The notes under the pieces are model-generated. The model was not told the DNA's origin. It was given only the letters and a program-made list of their open reading frames with translations, and searched no databases. A stretch of 64,000 bases of DNA from Desulfogranum mediterraneum DSM 13871 (GTDB lineage: Bacteria > Desulfobacterota > Desulfobulbia > Desulfobulbales > Desulfobulbaceae): contig NZ_KE387007.1 in assembly GCF_000429965.1 (NCBI RefSeq), forward strand, positions 62,001-126,000, read 5' to 3'. This document shows positions 26,291-34,673 of this stretch, in pieces. Both the position numbers and the translations under genes were made by a program. Positions within the stretch are counted from its first letter, which is position 1. The number at the start of each line of letters is the position of its first letter.

Positions 26291-28411
26291 ATGTCGAATA
26301 ATTTGTATGTTACTGCTGCCGAAGAGAGGAGTGGCAAGTCTGCCATCGTCCTCGGTGTGATGCAGATGATCCTGAAGGAGGTCGGCCGGATCGCCTTTTT
26401 CAGGCCCATTATCAATGACCATGTCTTTGGCCGGGTTGATCATGACCTGAACCTGATCCTGAAATATTTTGATCTCCAGGTTCCCTATGAACATACCCAT
26501 GCCTGCACCCTCAGTCAGGCCAGGCAGCTGATCACCTCGGGTCAGGAGGAGCTGCTCTTTGAAAAGATCCTCAATAAGTATAAGGAGCTGGAACGAGAGT
26601 ATGACTTTGTCCTCTGTGAGGGCACCGATTTCCGGGGCAAGGATGTCAACTTCGAGTTTGACCTCAACGCCGATATTGCCGTCAACCTGGGGGCACCGGT
26701 GCTGGCCGTCGCCTCGGGGCGCAACAAGACCACCGACGAGATCTGTGCCTATACCGCCATCACCATAGACACCCTGGAGGAGAAGGGGGTGGACCTGGCC
26801 GGCTGTATCATCAACCGGGCGCCCAAGGGATTCCTGGAGGAGACCGCAGGCAATATCAAGTGCATGGCCCAGTTCGATCGTTCCCTGCCCCTCTATGTCA
26901 TCCCCGAACACAAGGCCCTGGGCAACCCTTCGGTGGATGATGTCAAACGCTGGATGGGGGCCGAAGTCCTCTACGGCGAGTCCAACATGCTCACCCTGGT
27001 GGACAGCTACCTGGTGGCCGCCATGCAGATCGGCAACTTTCTGGAATATATCAAGCCGGAGAGCCTGATCATCACCCCGGGCGATCGCTCGGATATCATC
27101 ATCGCCAGCCTGGCCTCCCGGATCTCCAGCGCCTACCCAAATATTGCCGGGATCATGATTACCGGCGGCATCGATCTGAGGCCAAGTGTGCGCAAGCTGA
27201 TCCAGGGCTGGACCGGCATCCCGGTGCCGGTCCTCTTCGTCGAGTCCCATACCTATGATACCATCCAGAGCGTCAACGAACTCTATGGCCGGATCGAGGC
27301 CACCGATGACAAACGGATCGCCACGGCCCTGGGCTGGTTCAACAAGCATGTCAATATCAAGGAGCTCCGGGAGCGGGTGGTTTCCCGGCGTTCCAACAAG
27401 ATCACCCCCAGGATGTTCGAGTACTCCCTGGTGGAGAAGGCCTCCAGCGACCGCCAGCATATCGTCCTGCCCGAGGGGCTGGGGCAGCGGATGCTCCAGG
27501 CCGCAGATATCATCCTTCGCCGAGGCATCGCCGACCTGACCCTGTTGGGGCGGAAAGATGAGATCGCCACCAAGGCCGCCAAGTTGGGGATCAACATCGA
27601 GGGTGCCACGGTCATCGACCCGGTGGAGTCGAACAGGTACGAGGAGTTTGTCGAGACCTACTTCGAGATTCGTAAGCACAAGGGCATTGTTCGCGATGTT
27701 GCCCGCGACCGGATGTCCGATCCCACCTACTTCGGGACCATGATGGTCCACAAGGGCTTGGCCGACGGCATGGTTTCCGGTTCGGTGACCACCACGGCCC
27801 AGACCATTCGGCCGGCCTTTGAGTTTGTGAAGACCAAACCCCATGTTTCGGTGGTCTCCTCGATCTTTATTATGTGTTTTCAGTCCAGAGTACTTGCTTT
27901 TGGGGACTGTGCTGTGGTACCAAACCCCGATGCCCGCCAGCTGGCCGAGATCGCCCTCTCCTCGGCCGAGACAGCCCGGATCTTCAACATCGAGCCCAGG
28001 GTGGCGATGTTGAGTTATTCCACCGGGATCTCCGGCTCGGGTCAGGATGTGGAAAAGGTGGTGGAGGCCACGGCCATAGCCAGACAGCTGATGGAGGAGC
28101 GCGGCCTGGACTTTCCGCTGGAGGGGCCGCTGCAGTACGATGCGGCCTTTGATCTGGAGGTGGCCAAGGTGAAGTCTCCTGAATCGGTGGTTGCCGGCCG
28201 AGCCACGGTCTTTGTCTTTCCGGATCTGAACACCGGCAATAACACCTATAAGGCCGTACAGCGGGCGGCCAATGCCGTGGCCATGGGGCCGGTGCTCCAG
28301 GGTCTGAATAAGCCGGTGAATGACCTCTCCCGCGGTTGTACGGTCCTTGACATTGTTGATACCGTCGCCCTGACGGCCCTCCAGGCCCAGGAAGCGAAGA
28401 AAAATAAATAA
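26291..28411 (+). CDS. pta: Phosphate acetyltransferase, long form with DRTGG domain
   Basis: 706 aa. The N-terminal P-loop-like/BioD-type segment (LYVTAAEERSGKSAIVLGVMQ) is followed by a DRTGG regulatory domain (about 215-330) and the C-terminal PTA catalytic domain (about 380-700) with VVPNPDARQLAEIALSSAETARIF and RAANAVAMGPVLQGLNKPVNDLSRG. It makes acetyl phosphate from acetyl-CoA. ackA follows 30 bases downstream, giving the ATP-yielding acetate pathway. The extra N-terminal modules allow control by effectors such as pyruvate or NADH in related enzymes. Confidence 0.96.
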   Translation: MSNNLYVTAAEERSGKSAIVLGVMQMILKEVGRIAFFRPIINDHVFGRVDHDLNLILKYFDLQVPYEHTHACTLSQARQLITSGQEELLFEKILNKYKELEREYDFVLCEGTDFRGKDVNFEFDLNADIAVNLGAPVLAVASGRNKTTDEICAYTAITIDTLEEKGVDLAGCIINRAPKGFLEETAGNIKCMAQFDRSLPLYVIPEHKALGNPSVDDVKRWMGAEVLYGESNMLTLVDSYLVAAMQIGNFLEYIKPESLIITPGDRSDIIIASLASRISSAYPNIAGIMITGGIDLRPSVRKLIQGWTGIPVPVLFVESHTYDTIQSVNELYGRIEATDDKRIATALGWFNKHVNIKELRERVVSRRSNKITPRMFEYSLVEKASSDRQHIVLPEGLGQRMLQAADIILRRGIADLTLLGRKDEIATKAAKLGINIEGATVIDPVESNRYEEFVETYFEIRKHKGIVRDVARDRMSDPTYFGTMMVHKGLADGMVSGSVTTTAQTIRPAFEFVKTKPHVSVVSSIFIMCFQSRVLAFGDCAVVPNPDARQLAEIALSSAETARIFNIEPRVAMLSYSTGISGSGQDVEKVVEATAIARQLMEERGLDFPLEGPLQYDAAFDLEVAKVKSPESVVAGRATVFVFPDLNTGNNTYKAVQRAANAVAMGPVLQGLNKPVNDLSRGCTVLDIVDTVALTALQAQEAKKNK

Positions 28412-28441
28412 TAACTTTAGTAGATTGGAGTTGAAGCAGGT

Positions 28442-29650
28442 ATGAAGATTTTGGTGATTAACTCAGGGAGTTCTTCCATTAAATTCCAGCTGTTGGATAT
28501 GGAGGAGGAGCGTGTCCTGGCCTCAGGCTTGGTGGAACGCATCGGTGAGGCCAGCGGGCTCTTGGCAACGAAATTTAACCCTGACACCGAACAGCAGCAG
28601 GTGGTCAAGCTGGAGCAGCAGATTGCCGATCATCGCCAGGGGATGTTGGCCGCCATCGCCCTCCTGACCGATGCCGACCAGGGGATTATCAAGGATGCCT
28701 CGGAGATAGGGGCCATCGGCCACCGGGTGGTCCACGGGGGTGAGGACTTCCATCAGCCCACGGTGATCAGCAAAGAGGTGCTTGAGGCCATCACCGCCAA
28801 CATCCCCCTGGCACCGCTGCATAATCCGGCCAACCTGGACGGTATTACCGTGGCCATGGATCTCTTCCCCGCGGTGCCCCAGGTGGCGGTCTTTGACACG
28901 GCCTTTCACCAGAGCATGCCCCCCCATGCCTATATGTATGCCCTGCCCCATGCCTACTACACCGAGGACCGGGTCCGGCGCTATGGCTTCCACGGCACCT
29001 CCCACAAGTTTGTGGCCACCGAGACCGCCAAGATGCTGGGCAAGCCCCTGGGCGAGTGTAACCTGATTACCATCCACCTGGGCAACGGCTGTTCCATGAC
29101 CGCCGTGGAGAACGGCGTCAGCGTGGACACCTCGTTGGGTATGACCCCTCTCGAGGGGCTGGTGATGGGGACTCGCTCCGGTGATGTGGATCCGGCCATC
29201 CATACCTTTCTCCACCGCAACAAGGGGATGAGCCTGGATGATATCGACGAGGTTCTCAACAAGGAGTCCGGCCTCAAGGGCCTGTGCGGGATGAACGACA
29301 TGCGCGATATCCATGACGCCATTGCCCAGGGCGATGAGCGGGCCAAGCTGGCCCTGGAGGTGCAGACCTACCGCAATAAGAAGTATATCGGTGCCTACAT
29401 GGCCGTCCTGGGACGGGTGGATGGACTGGTCTTCACCGCCGGTATCGGTGAGAATGATCCCGATGTGCGGGCCCTCTCCCTCAAGGGTCTGGAGGCCTTT
29501 GGGGTGAAGATCGACGCCCGGCTCAACGATCAGCGGGTCAAGGAGCCCCTGCAGATCTCCAGCGCAGACTCCACCATTCCGGTCCTGGTCATTCCAACCA
29601 ACGAGGAACTGGCCATTGCCCGGGAAACCCTGGCCATCGTCCAGGGATAA
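28442..29650 (+). CDS. ackA: Acetate kinase
   Basis: 402 aa. Motifs include VINSGSSSIKFQ (ASKHA phosphate loop), HRVVHGGE, FDTAFHQSMP, YGFHGTSHKFV, ITIHLGNGCSM and FTAGIGEND. It converts acetyl phosphate and ADP to acetate and ATP. GGAG lies upstream, and it is the second gene of the pta operon. A strong intrinsic terminator follows 60 bases after the stop. Confidence 0.97.
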   Translation: MKILVINSGSSSIKFQLLDMEEERVLASGLVERIGEASGLLATKFNPDTEQQQVVKLEQQIADHRQGMLAAIALLTDADQGIIKDASEIGAIGHRVVHGGEDFHQPTVISKEVLEAITANIPLAPLHNPANLDGITVAMDLFPAVPQVAVFDTAFHQSMPPHAYMYALPHAYYTEDRVRRYGFHGTSHKFVATETAKMLGKPLGECNLITIHLGNGCSMTAVENGVSVDTSLGMTPLEGLVMGTRSGDVDPAIHTFLHRNKGMSLDDIDEVLNKESGLKGLCGMNDMRDIHDAIAQGDERAKLALEVQTYRNKKYIGAYMAVLGRVDGLVFTAGIGENDPDVRALSLKGLEAFGVKIDARLNDQRVKEPLQISSADSTIPVLVIPTNEELAIARETLAIVQG

Positions 29651-29701
29651 GGGTGAACAGGGACGGCGGTCGCGATCTGACCGACCGTTCCTGCACCTTT
29701 C

Positions 29702-30331
29702 TCAGTCTTCAGGGGGCGTCTCCCGCCCCCTTCTTTTTTTCGGTAGGATCCCTTTCCAGGGAAAGAGCATGGGCACCCGTCGGCAGTAGTCTCGGTAGGG
29801 TGTGCCCAGTTCCTGTTTCAGCCGTCGTTCTTCCAGCAGCGTTCCCACCAGCAGATAGCCGCTCAAGAGCAGCCTGACCGGCAGGGTGAGATCGGTCACC
29901 GGCTCCATCCCCCAGAGCAGGGCGATCCCCCCGCTATACCAGGGATGGCGTATGGAGCCGAGTATGCCGTTTTCCTGAAATCTGCGTTCCAGAGGCTCTC
30001 CCTGTCGATGGGCCCGCCACTGGCGCAGTCCCAGAAAAAATGCAAGATCATAGGCCCGGGCACCGGCCACAAACATCCAGAGCCCATAGCTCAGTAGCAA
30101 GACCTGGGGGAGGCGCCATAGCCCGCTAAAGGAGAAGATCTGCCGCTGGGGCAGCTGTTGCTGGTACCAGAGCAGCGGCAGTAGGCTGATCAGGGCAAAG
30201 CAGATATAGCCCAAGCGGTAGCCGGCCTGGAGGCGGGGATGATCACCGCAGATCCGCTGTTGCGCCGTCGGCGTGATCAGGAGGCTGTGGAGGGTGCACC
30301 AGAGGGCCCAGCCGAGAAGAAGCTTCACCAT
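29702..30331 (-). CDS. Membrane methyltransferase (ICMT/PEMT-like)
   Basis: 209 aa with about five membrane helices. The C-terminal part carries the family pattern NGILGSIRHPWYSGGIALLWG, then a helix, LEERRLKQELGTPYRDYCRRVPMLFPW, which is the SAM-binding signature of isoprenylcysteine or phospholipid methyltransferases. Substrate is unknown. Its ribosome site is weak and the start is provisional. Its 3' end overlaps the ackA terminator. Confidence 0.75.
   Translation of the reverse strand: MVKLLLGWALWCTLHSLLITPTAQQRICGDHPRLQAGYRLGYICFALISLLPLLWYQQQLPQRQIFSFSGLWRLPQVLLLSYGLWMFVAGARAYDLAFFLGLRQWRAHRQGEPLERRFQENGILGSIRHPWYSGGIALLWGMEPVTDLTLPVRLLLSGYLLVGTLLEERRLKQELGTPYRDYCRRVPMLFPWKGILPKKRRGRETPPED
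29711..29740 (+). terminator. Intrinsic terminator of pta-ackA
   Basis: The 8-bp stem agggggcg/cgccccct (29711-29718 and 29724-29731) has the 5-base loop tctcc and is followed by tcttttttt. It overlaps the last codons of the convergent methyltransferase gene. Confidence 0.9.
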
Positions 30332-30400
30332 GGGTGCGGGATCCAGCTGTCCCTGCCCGGCGATGGCCCCCTGGATCTTCCCGCCGGCCAGGTTGTGCTG

Positions 30401-33037
30401 TTACTGATTACGGAACTCCCGCAGCATGTTGGGGTGATGCATCTCATCCTCCATTGCCACGGTATGGCAGAGGGCGCAGTTTAGCTCAGAGCCCAGGGGC
30501 AGGGTGTTGCCCTGGTACTGCAGGGGCTGGAGGTTATGGACGAGCTGGCCATAGTCGTTCGCGGCCGGATACTCCCCATGGGCAGCGGCGTGACAGGCCT
30601 GGCAGAACAGGGCGGAGCTCTCGTCGCTGCGGTTGCGGTAGAGTTGGTCCTCGGCCGCGGTCCACTGGTTGAAGCTGGTGTCGGTCTCCGGCTGTTCAAA
30701 CTCCTGGTGGCAGTTGAGGCAGTCCGGCTGGTTGACCCAGGGCTGTCTGGCAACGATCTCGTCCGGGTTCTCCACGGTCTGGGGTGCAAGTCCCTTGGCC
30801 AGGGCGGCGGCCCGGGCCTTTCCTTCGAGGGCCTCTGCCTTGAGCAGGCCCAGGGCATGGTCCTCCAGCTGACCGTGGCAACTGGTACAGTCCAGACCGA
30901 TGGCGTCATGGACCCCCCGGAAGGACTGGCTGGCGCCGTCAGGGGAGGAGGGGTGGCAGAGGCCGCAGGCCCCGGCGCCCCGTTCCCGGAGGAAGTGGGC
31001 ATGGAAGCCGTGGATGGAGGCCGAGAGGCTGAGGAGTTGACCGTCGCCGCCGTCGGAGTCCAGCCTGGCGGGATGACAGCTCCGGCAGCTGCGGGGCGCC
31101 CCCTGTTCAGCCGCGGCCAGCAGCTCGGTCTGACTCAGCCGATCATGGATGGCCAGGACGTTGGCGGCGGTCTCGGCGCTGAGGCCGGCCCGTTTGTCCA
31201 CCCGCCATTGGCCGCCGTGACACTGGTAGCAGCCCATCTCGGTGGAGACCGGTGCCGCCACCCGGGTGGTGGCCAGCACCCGGCCGGCCGGATCCCTGGC
31301 CTCGATGGTGACCATGGGGTAGGGATCAAAGCCGCCCCCATCGGGGTAGGGCAGGATGGGCAGCTGTTCGGCCGTAAACGAGCCCTCCTCCGGACTCATC
31401 ATTCCCTGGAGCGGGCTGCCGCTGAGGCCGATATTGTCGGCAGGGCTGGCTGCAAAGAGTGACTGGGCGTTCTCCCAGAAGCTGCTCCTGGCCGCCGGAT
31501 CCAGAAAGGCTGGTTCCAGGCGGTAAAGCAGGTTCACCTCCTCGCTGACCAACTCTGGGGTCTCCCCCCGCCGGATCAGCTGGGCCCGGATGGTGCTGGC
31601 CGGCGGCTGCAGGGCCCAGAAGTCGAAGCCGTCGCTGAGGCTGTGCATGCCTGTCGTGCTCCAGGCCAGCAGCACATAATCATCCTGCTCCTGGTCAAAG
31701 GGAGGCAGCTCCACCTCCTTGGCCTGGATAGGGGTGGTCTTGGCAGGGTCCTGATTGCCGTGGAGTCCGTAGGCCAGGTACGTGGCCAGGGCAAAACGCT
31801 CCTGGGCGGTTCCCGCGTAGGGCGGCATGGTAGGATGGATCGTAGCCATGCCGCTGAGCATGGCATCCAGTCCCGAGGGGGTGAAGTTTGCTGTCAGGGG
31901 GCGGATGTTGTGCATGGGTCCGTCCACGGCATGACAGGAGAGGCAGAGGATGTTGTAGAGTTCCCGGCCGGCAGCCAGACGGTTATCCGGGGTGATGGTC
32001 TTGTGTCTGCTCCACTTGGCCCGGCTCAGCACCCCCTCCTGGTTGATCTGCTCCAGATCCCTGGTAAAGATGGAGTTGGAGTACATGTAGTTGGAGATGA
32101 TATAGGGGCGGCGACCGCCCTCCCTGATAAATTCAAAGCAGCCCATATAGATCAGGCCGATCACCAGCATGAGGACGGCCATGGGCCGGGTGATGCTGGC
32201 TGGCATGCGGATGGCCAGCAACAGGCCGCCCAGGACCAGGACAGGGGAGAGCAGCAGAAAACCGTTGAGGTAATAACTGATCATCGGCATCCGCTGGAAG
32301 ACCAACTCCCGGAGCTCAGCCGGCAGGGCGGTCATATACCAGTAGCCCGAGGCGATGAAGAGGGCAAAGGGCAGCAGCAGCCAGAGGGCGGCATAGCGGG
32401 TCATGGTGAGGCGCAGTCGGGCATCCTTGCTCCAGGTGGCGGTGACAAAGCCGAACAGCCCGGCGATCAGGAGGGCGAAAAAACTGCGAAAGGCCAGGGC
32501 CGGCCAGAAGGTGGGGTTGAAAAAACCGCTCCAGAAGTTCTGGTCCTGGGGCCAGCTGCCCGGGGTGAGCATGAAGTCGATGATGCCGTTGATGATGAAC
32601 AGCGACATCCAGGCGGCCCCGAAGTAGATCCAGCCGATCAGGAGGTGGTGTTTCCGGCTGAGCCGGCCAAAGGTGTAGTAGTAGAGAAACAGGGCCACGA
32701 TCTCGATCACAAAGAAGACCCACTCCGCTGCCCAGGCAAAGACAAAGGTGTGGATCAGCACCGAGGTGGCGGCCGGGTTAAGGAGGGCGATGGTGAACCA
32801 TATCCCCACCCCGGTGATGCCGCCGGCCACCATGGTGACCAGCAGGAAGAAACGGGCGTGCCTGCGCACGTACTCCATTATGGCCGGGTTGCCCTCACGG
32901 TGTGCTTTACGTTCGGCCAGCACCAGAAAGAGGCCGCCGCCCACGGCAAAGTGGGAGATATAGACGTGGAAGACGGCAATCGCCGCAATCAGCAGGCCGC
33001 CGCCGAAAAAATCAAGTTGCCAGACCGGATAGTTCAT
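30401..33037 (-). CDS. Cytochrome bd CydA-like subunit fused to octaheme cytochrome c
   Basis: 878 aa. Residues 1-310 form a CydA-like quinol oxidase core: H24/H29 in helix 1 (heme ligand region), E105 and E112 at the heme-facing pair, and GGRRPYII (307-314) matching the GRQPW motif. Residues 350-430 hold a mono-heme cytochrome c (CLSCH 365-369). The C-terminal part (600-878) has seven more CxxCH motifs at 603, 651, 691, 717, 773, 812 and 854, so eight c-type hemes are possible. It overlaps the preceding CydA-like gene by ATGA. Electrons from menaquinol could pass to the exterior rather than, or as well as, to oxygen. The electron acceptor is unknown. Confidence 0.88.
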   Translation of the reverse strand: MNYPVWQLDFFGGGLLIAAIAVFHVYISHFAVGGGLFLVLAERKAHREGNPAIMEYVRRHARFFLLVTMVAGGITGVGIWFTIALLNPAATSVLIHTFVFAWAAEWVFFVIEIVALFLYYYTFGRLSRKHHLLIGWIYFGAAWMSLFIINGIIDFMLTPGSWPQDQNFWSGFFNPTFWPALAFRSFFALLIAGLFGFVTATWSKDARLRLTMTRYAALWLLLPFALFIASGYWYMTALPAELRELVFQRMPMISYYLNGFLLLSPVLVLGGLLLAIRMPASITRPMAVLMLVIGLIYMGCFEFIREGGRRPYIISNYMYSNSIFTRDLEQINQEGVLSRAKWSRHKTITPDNRLAAGRELYNILCLSCHAVDGPMHNIRPLTANFTPSGLDAMLSGMATIHPTMPPYAGTAQERFALATYLAYGLHGNQDPAKTTPIQAKEVELPPFDQEQDDYVLLAWSTTGMHSLSDGFDFWALQPPASTIRAQLIRRGETPELVSEEVNLLYRLEPAFLDPAARSSFWENAQSLFAASPADNIGLSGSPLQGMMSPEEGSFTAEQLPILPYPDGGGFDPYPMVTIEARDPAGRVLATTRVAAPVSTEMGCYQCHGGQWRVDKRAGLSAETAANVLAIHDRLSQTELLAAAEQGAPRSCRSCHPARLDSDGGDGQLLSLSASIHGFHAHFLRERGAGACGLCHPSSPDGASQSFRGVHDAIGLDCTSCHGQLEDHALGLLKAEALEGKARAAALAKGLAPQTVENPDEIVARQPWVNQPDCLNCHQEFEQPETDTSFNQWTAAEDQLYRNRSDESSALFCQACHAAAHGEYPAANDYGQLVHNLQPLQYQGNTLPLGSELNCALCHTVAMEDEMHHPNMLREFRNQ

Positions 33038-34113
33038 GACGACACCTCCTCACTGTCCAGGTTCTTCCAGGTAAGCCGGAGCATCCAGACGATCAGGGCG
33101 ATCCCGAAGACAAAGAAGAGCAGAAAGATGATCAGGGGCGAGTAGGAGGCCTGGACCGTCAACTCGTCTGGAGCAAACCAGGGCTGGAGGTAGGCGCTGC
33201 GCAGCCGGTCCCGAACCAGGACCATCAGGGCCAGGGTCCCCAGCAGGGCGGAGCAGGCAGGCAGCACCTGTTCTCTCAGGGCCAGGACCACCGCAAAGAC
33301 CGCGGTGATGATCGCGCTGATGAGGAAGATCAGGAGGAAGACACCGTTGGCCGAGTCCATGGTGATCAGGCCCCTGGGCAGGGAGCCGGCAAACCAGGCG
33401 CCGATCCAGAAGTTGGCAAAGGTGGCGTAGCCAAACCAGCTGCAGCCGTAACGGATCCAGGGCTGGAGTCCGGACTCTCCTTTATGTCGCTTATAGCTGA
33501 AGAACAGGGCGATAGCCATGCCGCCAACGGCCACGGCCGAGCACATGAAGTGGAGGTAGCGGGGCCAGAGGCTGGGGTCAGCCAGGTTGAGCAGCAGGCC
33601 GTTGGGACGCTCCAGGTAGCGGGCCCAGGTCTCGGGTTGGAGCATCATCGTGATGTTGTTGCTGAAGAGAAAGCCCACCAGCAGCAGCAGCAGAGTGATC
33701 AGGCCGGTGAGGATGGCCCGGCCCTTGTTCAGCTGGAGATACTTGTACTTATAGATATAGGCCAGGTAGTAGGCGGCGATGACCATGGCGATGATCCACA
33801 GCCAGAAGACCGCCATCAAAATCGAGCTGGTATAGATAAAGTGGCCATAGAGGACCTGGAGAAAGAGGAGCGGGGCGACCCCGAAGTTGACCGCAAAGGC
33901 GATGGCAAAGGGCAGCTTTTCGCTGATGGCTGTGGTGGCTGGTGAGCTGCCGCCGTCACGATAAAAGTGGCTGACTGCGGCGATAAAGGCTGTGCCGACC
34001 ATCACGTTCATCAGCAGGATGTGCATGAAGAAGGTAACCAGGAGCAGGAGCTGAAACCAGCCCCAGTGCACCGGGATCACATCCGGGGTGGGAATAAGGG
34101 TCGCGGGATCCAT
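33034..34113 (-). CDS. CydA-like second membrane subunit (CydA'-type)
   Basis: 359 aa from ATG 34113 (perfect AGGAGG). About nine membrane helices. Helix 1 carries FFMHILLMNVMVG with H31, resembling CydA, and a GVAPLLFLQVLYGHF segment. It lacks the two helix-borne glutamates of the partner and any CxxCH. A second CydA-like subunit in place of CydB is known for some cytochrome bd superfamily members, and no CydB is seen here. It is coupled to the octaheme fusion by an ATGA overlap, so both form one complex. Which hemes it binds is not clear. Confidence 0.75.
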   Translation of the reverse strand: MDPATLIPTPDVIPVHWGWFQLLLLVTFFMHILLMNVMVGTAFIAAVSHFYRDGGSSPATTAISEKLPFAIAFAVNFGVAPLLFLQVLYGHFIYTSSILMAVFWLWIIAMVIAAYYLAYIYKYKYLQLNKGRAILTGLITLLLLLVGFLFSNNITMMLQPETWARYLERPNGLLLNLADPSLWPRYLHFMCSAVAVGGMAIALFFSYKRHKGESGLQPWIRYGCSWFGYATFANFWIGAWFAGSLPRGLITMDSANGVFLLIFLISAIITAVFAVVLALREQVLPACSALLGTLALMVLVRDRLRSAYLQPWFAPDELTVQASYSPLIIFLLFFVFGIALIVWMLRLTWKNLDSEEVSS

Positions 34114-34250
34114 GCAAGCCTCCTGTGGTGGATCACGGCTTACGTCGTGCCGGCGCAAGCCGTCCAGGGTAAGGTCAGAGTAGCGCCTTGTGGAAAGTTT
34201 GAGGAGAGGTTGATCGCCCCCTGGAAGCCGGGGGAAGAACAGCCTGGTGC

Positions 34251-34442
34251 TTAGTCGAGTATCTCAATACATTTTTCCGGACAAAAGGCCGCAGCCTGGC
34301 GAATGGCTGCGGTGACCTCCTGGTCCGGGTCGATCAACTCCGCCTTGCCGGTCAGCTCACTCAACTCAAAGACATCGGGACACATCTCGATGCAGGTCTG
34401 GCAGGCGTTGCAGAGATAGCTGTCAATGATGATGGTACTCAT
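34251..34442 (-). CDS. Ferredoxin, single 4Fe-4S type
   Basis: 63 aa. The cluster motif is CNACQTCIEMCP (C11, C14, C17, C21) with a distant CPEKC pair at about 54-58, the layout of single-cluster ferredoxins where a second site is reduced to a disulfide or lost. Small acidic cytoplasmic electron carrier. AGGAGG precedes the ATG. It lies 137 bases upstream of the CydA-like genes on the same strand, so a shared transcript is possible. Confidence 0.88.
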   Translation of the reverse strand: MSTIIIDSYLCNACQTCIEMCPDVFELSELTGKAELIDPDQEVTAAIRQAAAFCPEKCIEILD

Positions 34443-34622
34443 GCGGCCTCCTGAGGGAGTTGCTTATCCGTGGTGTGTGGTCACCGGCAGCCATCGCAGC
34501 CTTCAGGGCCACCGCTTTCCTCTCCATGGGGGGAAACCGCAGAGCAGCAGGAAAGCGGTCATTCACAGCAGGGTGAATCTGGAGCACCTTTGCGGGTGTA
34601 CCCCTCTGTTTATAGCATAAAA

Positions 34623-34655
34623 AGCTCTGCCTTCAAAAAAAAAACCTGAAGAGCT
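34623..34655 (-). terminator. Intrinsic terminator of purF
   Basis: agctct pairs with agagct (34623-34628 and 34650-34655), with an inner ttc/gaa and a T-rich loop. On the minus strand it is followed by TTTTT (plus A 34618-34622). It lies about 20 bases past the purF stop. Confidence 0.75.
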
Positions 34656-34673
34656 GCCGCCCGGATACCAGGA

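Noticed and set aside
26087-27844. 585-residue minus-strand ORF
   Set aside because: Fully antisense to pta, with no membrane, signal or family features.
31643-33145. 500-residue plus-strand ORF
   Set aside because: Antisense of the octaheme fusion; shadow composition, no start signals.
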